Shown here piece after piece: positions 56,730 to 64,000 of a stretch of 64,000 nt of DNA. The notes beneath the pieces were generated by a model. The model was not told the DNA's origin. It worked only from the letters and a program-made list of their open reading frames with translations, and ran no database searches. How positions within the stretch are numbered: position 1 is the first letter of the stretch; every line of letters starts with the position of its first letter. Origin of the DNA: an uncultured Mycoplasmatota bacterium (lineage in GTDB: Bacteria > Bacillota_I > Bacilli_A > RF39 > UBA660); NCBI GenBank assembly GCA_900549285.1, contig URNW01000004.1:20669-84668 (forward strand). Reading direction: 5' to 3'. Position numbers and translations under genes: made by a program.

Positions 56730-59330
56730 TTAAACACCTGTTTTTAAATGATGACGTCTTAAAAATATTTTTCTTATAAAATCAATTGGAAATACTGATG
56801 ATGCTAAGAGAAGAACTATAAAAAATTCATTAGCTTTTAATCCATATGTCCGAAATAAATCTCCCCCATGATATATTAAATAAATTTGCACACTTATAAT
56901 AAAAAGTATAATAGCAATAAATACTTTATTTTTTCTTAAATTAGCTAAAATATTAATTCTTTCACTTCGGGCATTAAAGGCATTAAAAATACCAATAAAG
57001 ATAAATAAAGCAAAATAAGCGGTCATTAAATATTTATAATTTTCTCCTACCCGAATAAATTCCCTTATGATAGGTAATTTTAAAAATAATATGCATATAA
57101 TGGCAGAATATAATCCTGTGAATAATACTTCACCAATCATATATGAATTAATAATTGGTTCACTTTTAGGTTTGGGTGGCTCATACATATAACTTTTTAG
57201 AGCAGGTTCAAATGAAAATGCTAAACCTGAGAAAGTATCCATAATCATGTTTAACCATAACATTTGAATAATGGTAATCGGTGTATTAATACCAATAAAT
57301 GGACCAATAATGGATAATATGAGAGCACACATATTTACTGTTAGCTGATAAATAATAAATTTTCGTATACTTTTAAATATAGTTCTTCCATATAAAATAG
57401 CTTTACTTATAGATAAAATATTATCATCTAATATAACTATATCTGCTGCTTCTTTTGCAACTTCGGTTCCACTACCCATAGCAAAACCAACATTTGCTTT
57501 TTTTAAAGCAGGGGCATCATTTACACCGTCTCCTGTCATTCCTACTACTAGATCCATCTCTTCTAATATTTTTACAAGTCGGGATTTATCTGTTGGTAAG
57601 GCTCTTGCTACAACTTTCAAATTACCAATTATTTTTTTTATTTCCTCATCTGTTAATTTATTTAATTCTTCACTGGTTAGTACTAAATCTTCTTTATCTA
57701 GTAGCCCCACATCCTTGGCTATAGTTGTTGCTGTTTCTTTGGCATCCCCTGTTATCATAATCATATTAATGCCAGCACTTCTAATTAGGCTTACTCCTTC
57801 TTTGGCTTCTTCTCTTAATTCATCTTTTATTGCTACTAAACCTACAAAAACTAAATTTTCTAATGTTTTTTTATTTTTGGTATAACATAGAGCTAAAACT
57901 CTTATTCCTTTTTTGGTTAATCCTTCTGCAATATTAGATAGACTTTTATGATTTATTAATAATTTTTCTTCACCATATTGATTTAAATAATAGTTAATAT
58001 TAGGTAATAGTTTTTCTATTGCCCCTTTTATATAAGTAATATTATTATCTAGAAGTGTAGCACTATATTTTTCTTTACTATCAAATGGTATTTTATCTAT
58101 TATTCTTCTTTTAATTGTTATATCTTCATCTATAAATTTTAAACATGCTCGATCAGTTCCGTTTCCACCAAAAACCTCACCTACTTCATTTTTTTTGCTA
58201 TCATTATTATAATAAAGTGATTGATAAACTTGTTCATAATATTTTGGATTTTGTTTTAACATTTTAATATTTTTATAATGAATATTATCCGCACTAATAA
58301 TCTCACTTACTTCTAATTTTCCCTTGGTTAAAGTTCCTGTTTTATCTGTTAAAAGTACATTAATACTTCCTGCTGTTTCTATTCCTACTAACTTTCTTAC
58401 TAATACATTACTTTTTAACATTCGCTTCATATTACTTGATAACACTAAAGTAATCATCATAGGAAGTCCTTCTGGTACAGCAACTACAATAATTGTTACA
58501 CTTAATGTTAAAGCATAAATTAAATGATCCATCATTACTCTAAAGTCAGTTAAAGTATTCATTATTAAATGAGGATCGAATTTATTATCAATTACAATTA
58601 CAGAAAACAAATAGGAAAAAGTTACTAAAAATGCTCCACAATAACCAATTTTACTAATAAATTTAGCTAATCCCTGTAATCTTAATTTTAATGGAGATGT
58701 TGGAGCACTTTCCGCTACTTCTTTGGCTAAAGCTCCATAAAGAGTTTTATCTCCTACTTCACATACTAGCATATAGGCATCTCCACTATAAACTACTGAT
58801 CCACGATATAATTTATGAGAATCTTGTAAATTCTTGCTATTAATAGGAGGATATTTTTTAGCTTCTTTCGTCTCTCCATTTAAACTAGATTCATCTACAC
58901 GTAATTCTCCTTTTAATAAATATCCATCTGCTGGTACTCGATCACCGCTTTGTAAGACAATTATATCATTTTTTACTACATCTTCTAATGGTATTTCTGT
59001 TACTTTGCCATTTCTTAATGCTTTTACTAAAATTTTTGAACTTTCTTCTTGAAGTCTTCTAAATGCGGCTTCACTTCCATATTCTGATATGGTAGATATA
59101 AAAGATGCCAGAAATATAGCAATTAATATACCTAATGTTTCAAAATAATTTGAATCCTGAAACAAAAATACTACTTTAATTGCCAGAGCAATTAGTAAAA
59201 TTTTAATGATTGGATCTCCTAATGATTCTAATAATAATTTTAAGAATCCTTTACTTTTTACATTCGTAATACTATTTGTTCCATATTTTTTTCTATTTAT
59301 TTCTACTTCTTCATTATTAAGACCATGCAT
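56730..59330 (-). CDS. P-type cation-transporting ATPase (P2, Ca2+-type)
   Basis: 866 residues. An N-terminal cation-ATPase domain (MHGLNNEEVEINRKKYG) comes first. The actuator domain has SLNGETKE. The helix-4 motif VAVPEGLPMMITL is the PEGL of Ca2+ (SERCA/PMCA-like) pumps. The phosphorylated Asp is in LLTDKTGTLTKG, and the hinge is GMTGDGVNDAPALKKA. About ten membrane helices in total include the four-helix C-terminal block. It exports a divalent cation, probably Ca2+. It is monocistronic, and nothing catalytic is missing. Confidence 0.92.
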   Translation of the reverse strand: MHGLNNEEVEINRKKYGTNSITNVKSKGFLKLLLESLGDPIIKILLIALAIKVVFLFQDSNYFETLGILIAIFLASFISTISEYGSEAAFRRLQEESSKILVKALRNGKVTEIPLEDVVKNDIIVLQSGDRVPADGYLLKGELRVDESSLNGETKEAKKYPPINSKNLQDSHKLYRGSVVYSGDAYMLVCEVGDKTLYGALAKEVAESAPTSPLKLRLQGLAKFISKIGYCGAFLVTFSYLFSVIVIDNKFDPHLIMNTLTDFRVMMDHLIYALTLSVTIIVVAVPEGLPMMITLVLSSNMKRMLKSNVLVRKLVGIETAGSINVLLTDKTGTLTKGKLEVSEIISADNIHYKNIKMLKQNPKYYEQVYQSLYYNNDSKKNEVGEVFGGNGTDRACLKFIDEDITIKRRIIDKIPFDSKEKYSATLLDNNITYIKGAIEKLLPNINYYLNQYGEEKLLINHKSLSNIAEGLTKKGIRVLALCYTKNKKTLENLVFVGLVAIKDELREEAKEGVSLIRSAGINMIMITGDAKETATTIAKDVGLLDKEDLVLTSEELNKLTDEEIKKIIGNLKVVARALPTDKSRLVKILEEMDLVVGMTGDGVNDAPALKKANVGFAMGSGTEVAKEAADIVILDDNILSISKAILYGRTIFKSIRKFIIYQLTVNMCALILSIIGPFIGINTPITIIQMLWLNMIMDTFSGLAFSFEPALKSYMYEPPKPKSEPIINSYMIGEVLFTGLYSAIICILFLKLPIIREFIRVGENYKYLMTAYFALFIFIGIFNAFNARSERINILANLRKNKVFIAIILFIISVQIYLIYHGGDLFRTYGLKANEFFIVLLLASSVFPIDFIRKIFLRRHHLKTGV

Positions 59331-59363
59331 ATTATCCTCCTAGATAAAATATATGTTCTAATT

Positions 59364-59391
59364 AAAAAAAGTAGCACTATATTTTGGCTAC
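59364..59391 (-). terminator. Intrinsic terminator of the 440-residue helical protein gene
   Basis: Stem GTAGC (59371-59375) and GCTAC (59387-59391) with seven T on the minus strand. Confidence 0.55.
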
Positions 59392-60699
59392 ATTCTTTTT
59401 TGGAGACTCATCATAAAGCATTTTATTTATGTATCTTTGATAAGCTATATAAAATAAATTTAGAGAGATTGGAATATTATTTTGAATGAAAAAAGCTAAA
59501 ATTTCTTTTTTTTCTTCTTCACTTGGAATACTACTCCAAGGATCACTTCTAAAATATTTTTGTTTTAAGATTACTTCAGGGCTAACTTGGGTTATTCTAT
59601 TATTCATAAAGAAAGTTTGAATCATATTTTGAAATTCTTCAGGAACTTGACTTATATAGTTTATTATTTTTAATGGAGGAACTTGTATTTCTAAATAATA
59701 ATCTAATATATCAAATTGTCGATCGTGATAACCATTTTTTAAATAATCTACTAATTTTAGTATACTTTTACTTACATCTATTATACCAAAATATAGTTGA
59801 TTTAATTTTGGATCATACATTCTAACTATCTGTAAAATTTCATTTATATTATCTGGTAATTCTAGGGGCTTTTCACTATAAATTATTCTTGTTAAAATCA
59901 TTTTAGCTTCATTTAATTCTTCTAAAGAATATTTTTTAAAAGAACTGTCTAAGCGAGTAGATCTCATTAGTTCTACTACTTTTTGATATCTTGTTAAAAT
60001 TTGCTTTTCTATTTCTTTTATATCTACTTTTTCTAGTTTATATACACCTAAAAATTTTCTTATATATTCTGGATAAAATAATCGCAAAGTTAATTTGTTT
60101 TTATTTATATATTTTACTATTTCTTCTATTGGAATATCCGATAGTAGCATGTTACATAATTTATAAAATTTAGATTTTTTAAAATTATTTAAAGATTTTT
60201 TTGATTCTGATAAGTTATTTTTTAAAATATTATTTAATGTTTCTTTCCTTTTTTTTGTTAATTTTTTATCGCAAAAGTATTGATAAAATTTTTTTATTTG
60301 CTCTACTGACAAATTATACTTTTTAGGAATGACTTCTAAAGCTTCATTATTTTTTAGTAATTCTAAGTATACACTTCTACCTATAAATAATACAATATTT
60401 TCAAATGCTTGTTGCTCTACTTTATTCGCCTTATTTTCATAATACCACTGAACTAACAAATAATCTTCAGGTTTTTTTAATGAAAAATTTATAAAATCTC
60501 CAAAAATTTCACGGGCTTTTATTTGTTTTAATAATTCTATAAATTCAGATTCCTCTTCTTTTAATTCTTCTACCATATATCTTCTTATTACTTCTAATAA
60601 TTCATCATAGCTTAATTGATAATCTTCAGATATCATTTCTAAGCAAGGCTTATACCACCTTATTTTTTCACATTTTTGATATATTTCTTGTAGTTGCAT
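59377..60699 (-). CDS. Hypothetical large helical cytoplasmic protein
   Basis: 440 residues from the ATG at 60699, after GAAAGAAGGTATTT; an upstream ATG at 60717 has no site. It is almost wholly helical and Lys/Glu/Leu/Ile-rich, without membrane segments. It contains repeated short HTH-like elements, for example YNLSVEQIKKFYQYF (about 140-155), which resembles small DNA-binding helices but is not diagnostic. The Ile-rich C-terminal half (VPPLKIINYISQVPEEFQ) suggests alpha-solenoid packing. I do not recognise a family. It is divergent from the radical SAM gene. Confidence 0.55.
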   Translation of the reverse strand: MQLQEIYQKCEKIRWYKPCLEMISEDYQLSYDELLEVIRRYMVEELKEEESEFIELLKQIKAREIFGDFINFSLKKPEDYLLVQWYYENKANKVEQQAFENIVLFIGRSVYLELLKNNEALEVIPKKYNLSVEQIKKFYQYFCDKKLTKKRKETLNNILKNNLSESKKSLNNFKKSKFYKLCNMLLSDIPIEEIVKYINKNKLTLRLFYPEYIRKFLGVYKLEKVDIKEIEKQILTRYQKVVELMRSTRLDSSFKKYSLEELNEAKMILTRIIYSEKPLELPDNINEILQIVRMYDPKLNQLYFGIIDVSKSILKLVDYLKNGYHDRQFDILDYYLEIQVPPLKIINYISQVPEEFQNMIQTFFMNNRITQVSPEVILKQKYFRSDPWSSIPSEEEKKEILAFFIQNNIPISLNLFYIAYQRYINKMLYDESPKKNVAKI

Positions 60700-60810
60700 A
60701 AATACCTTCTTTCTCATGACTAGCTAGGTATTATAGCATTTTTTCTTTTCTATGTAAATAAAACCCTTTACAAAAAGTTTTATTTTTCTTACAATTATTT
60801 TGGTGATTAT

Positions 60811-61722
60811 ATGTTTTCCTATACTCTTGATAATAAAAGATATCATACATTAAATTACTTTTTTAGAAATAAATTTAAATCTAAAGTATTTAAAGTTGCT
60901 TTAAATGCTGGATTTTCTTGTCCTAATTATAAAACAGGTGGCTGTATTTATTGTAATCATGGAAGTGGTAATCATTATGAAAAAATGGGATTATTAGAAC
61001 AATTTGATTTAGTAAAAATTCCTTTAGAAAAGAAATGGCCTAATGCAAAATATATAGCTTATTTTCAAGCGAATACGAATACTTATGCTCCTATTACGGT
61101 TTTAAAAGAAAAATATGAGCAAGTTTTAACTATTCCAAATGTAATTGGACTTGATATTGCTACTCGGAGTGATGCTTTAAATGAGGAAATATTAGATTAT
61201 TTAAGTGAATTAAATAAAAGAACTTTCCTTATGGTAGAACTGGGACTTCAATCTATGCATGAAGATACTCTAAAGTTTATTAATCGTGGCCATGATTTAC
61301 AAAATTTTATAGATGCTATACAAGAATTAAAGAAGAGAAATATCTTTGTTGTTGTACATATTATTAATGGATTTCCTAATGAATCAAAGGATATGATGAT
61401 TGAAACTGTAAAATTTTTAAATCAATTGGGGATTGATGGAATTAAAATTCATATGTTATATATTAGTAAAAATACTCCTTTAGCTAAGCAATATGAAAAA
61501 CAGCCTTTTCCTCTTTTAACGAAAGAGGAATATATTCAAATTGTTTGTGAGCAATTAGAATATTTAAATCCTAATATTGTGGTGATGAGAATCACGGGAG
61601 ATCCCTTGAAAGAAGAATTAATTGCTCCATCATGGTTAGTAAAAAAATTTTGTGTTTTAAATGATATTGATAAAGAAATGAAAAAAAGAGATATTTATCA
61701 GGGAGATAAAATTATTCCTTGA
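60811..61722 (+). CDS. YtqA/TIGR01212-type radical SAM protein
   Basis: 303 residues. The cluster motif is CPNYKTGGCIYCN (about 34-46), the wider-spaced form of this Elp3-related subfamily. ANTNTYAPITVLKEKYEQ, GLDIATRSDAL and VELGLQSMHEDTLKFINRGH are typical SAM-barrel blocks. The family (Bacillus YtqA) is thought to act on tRNA or RNA, but the reaction is not established here. It has a good GGTGATT site. Its last 11 nt overlap the convergent sigma-factor gene. Confidence 0.9.
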   Translation: MFSYTLDNKRYHTLNYFFRNKFKSKVFKVALNAGFSCPNYKTGGCIYCNHGSGNHYEKMGLLEQFDLVKIPLEKKWPNAKYIAYFQANTNTYAPITVLKEKYEQVLTIPNVIGLDIATRSDALNEEILDYLSELNKRTFLMVELGLQSMHEDTLKFINRGHDLQNFIDAIQELKKRNIFVVVHIINGFPNESKDMMIETVKFLNQLGIDGIKIHMLYISKNTPLAKQYEKQPFPLLTKEEYIQIVCEQLEYLNPNIVVMRITGDPLKEELIAPSWLVKKFCVLNDIDKEMKKRDIYQGDKIIP

Positions 61723-62302
61723 TGATATCTCTTATTTTGTTTTTTAATCTTTGAATGGTATTATCTATTTGCTTTTCATTTTTTCCTGTTAATAACATGA
61801 TTGTACTACGATCTATATCATTTTTTAATAGATTAAATATCTCTAGTTCCGCTACAGATAAGTTTTGTTCTATTTTCTTTATTAATTCTTCATAATCTTC
61901 TTTTAAAGTTAAACTATATAAAGGGTCTGTTTTTTCATCACTGATCATATCTTTTAATGTTAATCCTTCTTCATAATCATAATCTAGTGAATAAAAAGAA
62001 TTTAACAACTTGGCTTTTTCACCACTATATTTTTTGATTACTTTTTTTATTCTTCTATCTACACATAGAGTAATAAATGTCGATAATTTTACTTTTTTTT
62101 GGGTATCAAAAGAATGAATAGCATCACTAAAGGCATATAGAGCTTCTTGTTCTAGTTCATACTTATCAATATTCAACGTTAAAGCAACACTGTAATACTT
62201 TCTCATTAAAATATCTATAATATATTTATATTTTTCATATATTTTATTTTTAGCTTCTTCATTATTTTGTAATGCTAGCTTAATTAATTCTTCTTCTTCC
62301 AT
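61712..62302 (-). CDS. Sigma-70 family factor (SigH-like)
   Basis: 196 residues. Region 2 is visible as ELEQEALYAFSDAIHSFDTQ, then KLSTFITLCVDRRIKKVIKK (-10 recognition and melting). An acidic linker follows. A C-terminal region 4-like HTH (LSVAELEIFNLLKNDIDRSTIMLLTGKNEKQIDNTIQRLKNKI) completes it. The order rlmB (YacO)-sigH is also found in Bacillus, which supports a SigH-type call. The gap to rlmB is 3 nt. Region 4 is divergent, so its promoter set may differ from Bacillus SigH. Confidence 0.8.
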   Translation of the reverse strand: MEEEELIKLALQNNEEAKNKIYEKYKYIIDILMRKYYSVALTLNIDKYELEQEALYAFSDAIHSFDTQKKVKLSTFITLCVDRRIKKVIKKYSGEKAKLLNSFYSLDYDYEEGLTLKDMISDEKTDPLYSLTLKEDYEELIKKIEQNLSVAELEIFNLLKNDIDRSTIMLLTGKNEKQIDNTIQRLKNKIRDIIKE

Positions 62303-62305
62303 AGA

Positions 62306-62983
62306 TTACTCCTTAATCATTCCATAAATTAAAATGGCGGAGGCAGCACTGGCATTTAAGCTATTGATTTTTCCATACATGGGAATACTAATTATTTCAT
62401 CACTATTTTTTCTGATGATTTCACTAACTCCTTTTCCTTCAGCACCAATTACTAATACTCTTTTATCAGCATAATCCATTTTCCGATAATCTGTTCCATC
62501 CATGTCGGCAGTATAAACGAAGAATAAATTCTTTTGTAATTTTTTTAATGTTTCACTTAAATTACTTACTTCTACGATTTTTACATTATTTATTGCTCCT
62601 ACACTTACTTTCATTACAGTATCATTTACTCTTACACTTCGATCTTTTGGTATGATGATTCCTTTAATACCAGCACATTCACAAGTACGAATAATTGCTC
62701 CTAAATTGTGTGGATCTTCTAAGTGATCTAAACATACTAAAAAATTTTCTTCTAAAACATCTTCTAGTTTATAATAAACATAATCATCAATATCAATTAC
62801 TACCCCTTGATGACGTTCATTAACCATTTTATTGAGACGAAATTCAGGAGTAAATTCATATCTTATTTTATTTTCCTTTAGAAAATTTAAAATTTCTTGA
62901 TCTTTAAAGCCTTCTTTTATATAAACTTTGTGAATTTTACTCTTTGGTGTTTCTTTTAAAACATTTTTACCACATACAAGCAT
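62306..62983 (-). CDS. rlmB: TrmH/RlmB-family 2'-O-methyltransferase
   Basis: 225 residues, slightly short. SPOUT-fold motifs are LDHLEDPHNLGAIIRTCECAG (motif 1), LVIGAEGKGVSEIIRKN (motif 2) and IPMYGKINSLNASAASAILIY (motif 3 and the knot). The N-terminal L30e-like substrate domain (about 1-70) is present. It methylates the 2'-OH of 23S rRNA (G2251 in E. coli) or a related RNA. It has an AGGTGATAAA site and is followed by the sigma gene. Confidence 0.9.
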   Translation of the reverse strand: MLVCGKNVLKETPKSKIHKVYIKEGFKDQEILNFLKENKIRYEFTPEFRLNKMVNERHQGVVIDIDDYVYYKLEDVLEENFLVCLDHLEDPHNLGAIIRTCECAGIKGIIIPKDRSVRVNDTVMKVSVGAINNVKIVEVSNLSETLKKLQKNLFFVYTADMDGTDYRKMDYADKRVLVIGAEGKGVSEIIRKNSDEIISIPMYGKINSLNASAASAILIYGMIKE

Positions 62984-63019
62984 TTTATCACCTATGTGTT
63001 AGTATAACAAAAATCATAA

Positions 63020-63049
63020 AAAAAGTAAAGATTTGGCTCTTTACTTTTT
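63020..63049 (-). terminator. Intrinsic terminator of the deaminase/amylase fusion gene
   Basis: 11-bp perfect stem (63020-63030, 63039-63049; AGTAAAG/CTTTACT core) with T-run on the minus strand. The stop codon is in the stem. Confidence 0.8.
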
Positions 63050-64000
63050 CCTTACTCTACTAAGAGTGTGAGCTTCTTTTATTCTGCCATCAAGCCAAGT
63101 ATTATCATTTGGTCTGATATAAAAAAGAGTATTATCATAATATTTTACTAAATTACAATAATCATCAATTACTTTATCTGGACTCCAAAATTTAGAATAT
63201 CCTAGAGAGTCTTCACTCAAATAAGTGTCGTGTGTTTCGATATATTTTACCATTTTTTCTCTGGTACTCCCATCATAGTTTCCTAAAACATACATATACT
63301 CGGCATATTCATCAATAATTTTAGGATTTTCTTCAAAAATTACTTCTCCATATAAATACATGCCATATTTTTTTAAGCGATAAATAAGGTTAGGCCAAAA
63401 ACGATATCCTTCACTTGGTAAACCAATTGATTTTGCTGCATCAAAACGAAATCCTGTTATTCCACAGTCAATTAATTCATTTAAAAATCTAACAATCATA
63501 TCTTCTACTTCTTGATGATAAACGTTCAATCCAGGTAAGCCCATACAATGATGAATCACATCTTGTCTATTATGCCAATTCGTTACATTGATTGGTTCTT
63601 TCCAAAATTCAGGACAACTTCTTAAATTAAAATCCACTTTTTCATGTGGAAGTAGTGGATTAATGCTATCTCCTCCCATATGATTGATAATCGCATCAGC
63701 ATATACTCTTAGGTCAAGATCTTCACATTTTTTACAAAATGTGATTAACTCTTCTTTAGATCCATAAACATTTCCTATATTAAAACTAATTGGTTGATAA
63801 GCTTTCCACCAAACTGTAGGGTCTTCTTCTTTTAAAGGTTCTAATGGAGGAATTTGAATAGCATCAAAACCTTGAGCTTTTATTTTTTCTATTTTACCTT
63901 CACTAGTAGTAAAATAAATATTTTTTAATTTAACATATTTAATAAGACTAGTGCACATTTGACAAGGTTTCGCTAATCTAAATTCACCAGAATTATTAAG
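63041..64000 (-). CDS. Chimeric frame: deaminase C terminus joined to GH13 alpha-amylase, 5' end beyond window
   Basis: The frame is open to the right edge (319 residues visible). The first 40 or so read NNSGEFRLAKPCQMCTSLIK, then NIYFTTSEGKIEKI. PCQMC is the second Zn-binding motif of cytidine-deaminase-type enzymes, and the sequence around it is typical. From IEKIKAQGFDAIQIPPL onward it is a GH13 alpha-amylase with its three catalytic acids (FRFDAAKS, LYGEVIFE, IETHDTYL), but without the first barrel strand and with a short or absent C domain. Joining occurs around IEKIK. It is either a deletion-born fusion, a pseudogene, or an assembly chimera. The ATG at 63958 lies inside the deaminase motif and is not a natural start. 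Confidence 0.65.
   Translation of the reverse strand, partial: LNNSGEFRLAKPCQMCTSLIKYVKLKNIYFTTSEGKIEKIKAQGFDAIQIPPLEPLKEEDPTVWWKAYQPISFNIGNVYGSKEELITFCKKCEDLDLRVYADAIINHMGGDSINPLLPHEKVDFNLRSCPEFWKEPINVTNWHNRQDVIHHCMGLPGLNVYHQEVEDMIVRFLNELIDCGITGFRFDAAKSIGLPSEGYRFWPNLIYRLKKYGMYLYGEVIFEENPKIIDEYAEYMYVLGNYDGSTREKMVKYIETHDTYLSEDSLGYSKFWSPDKVIDDYCNLVKYYDNTLFYIRPNDNTWLDGRIKEAHTLSRVRKK

Overview
The window is a strongly AT-rich bacterial chromosome segment, densely packed with housekeeping genes. Gene content (MurC/MurE/DapF, FtsK, FtsY-YlxM, DnaD, MscL, Pyk, Eno, YneF, a SirA-like protein, SpoVS, CIRCE-controlled ClpB) and the AGGTGAT-type ribosome binding sites fit a low-GC Firmicute of the Bacilli/Mollicutes-related group, possibly an uncultivated gut lineage of the RF39 type. 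That placement is inference. The cell makes peptidoglycan: MurE carries the DNPR motif of meso-diaminopimelate ligases and lies directly downstream of dapF. I see no rRNA, CRISPR array, intact transposase or prophage.

Region by region. 1-4.7 kb (minus) is a type IV secretion-like membrane locus: a VirB6/TrbL-like channel protein, two secreted proteins ending in related two-helix pilin-like tails, and a partial soluble gene running off the left edge. 4.8-11.7 kb holds murC, dusB, pduL-like, murE, dapF and a Cys/Met-metabolism PLP enzyme. 11.8-13.8 kb is a thymidylate island: a P-loop nucleotide-kinase-like gene, a 27-codon relic of a thymidylate kinase, and a tandem ThyX-like protein. 13.9-20.4 kb holds clpC, a Nudix hydrolase, pyk, a signal-peptidase-like protein and ylxM-ftsY. 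20.5-32.2 kb holds ftsK, nth-dnaD-cca-miaA-mscL, two tandem paralogous SipW-type exported proteins, miaB, a DUF3603-like gene and uppP. 32.3-41.1 kb holds an HD protein, a putative small RNA, CIRCE-clpB, a large GLUG-repeat surface protein broken at two G-tracts, deoD, eno and a racemase-like protein without the PLP lysine. 41.16-41.59 kb is a five-tRNA operon (Val-Thr-Tyr-Gln-Lys). 41.7-52.6 kb holds a YnbB-like PLP enzyme, an SDR, a membrane-anchored lytic-transglycosylase-like protein, spoVS, a methyltransferase operon, a heterodimeric ABC exporter and HU. 52.8-64 kb holds surface/membrane proteins, a double-XRE regulator, yneF and a sirA-like gene, a P-type cation ATPase, a YtqA-like radical SAM protein, a sigma factor, rlmB and, at the right edge, a chimeric deaminase/alpha-amylase reading frame.

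Most transcription units end in clear intrinsic terminators, many with the stop codon inside the hairpin. Start codons were chosen where an AGGTGAT- or GGAGG-type site sits 5-9 bases upstream; this moves about fifteen starts inward and makes TTG the start of several genes.

The strongest leads are: (1) the surface-protein gene at 35369-37284, whose frame is restored exactly by removing one G from each of a G10 and a G7 tract, which suggests phase variation; (2) a roughly 62-nt orphan RNA with a consensus promoter and its own terminator at 33055-33152; (3) the in-frame deaminase/amylase fusion at the right edge; (4) the pilin-like/VirB6-like locus without visible mobile-element genes; (5) the thymidylate kinase relic beside a tandem ThyX.
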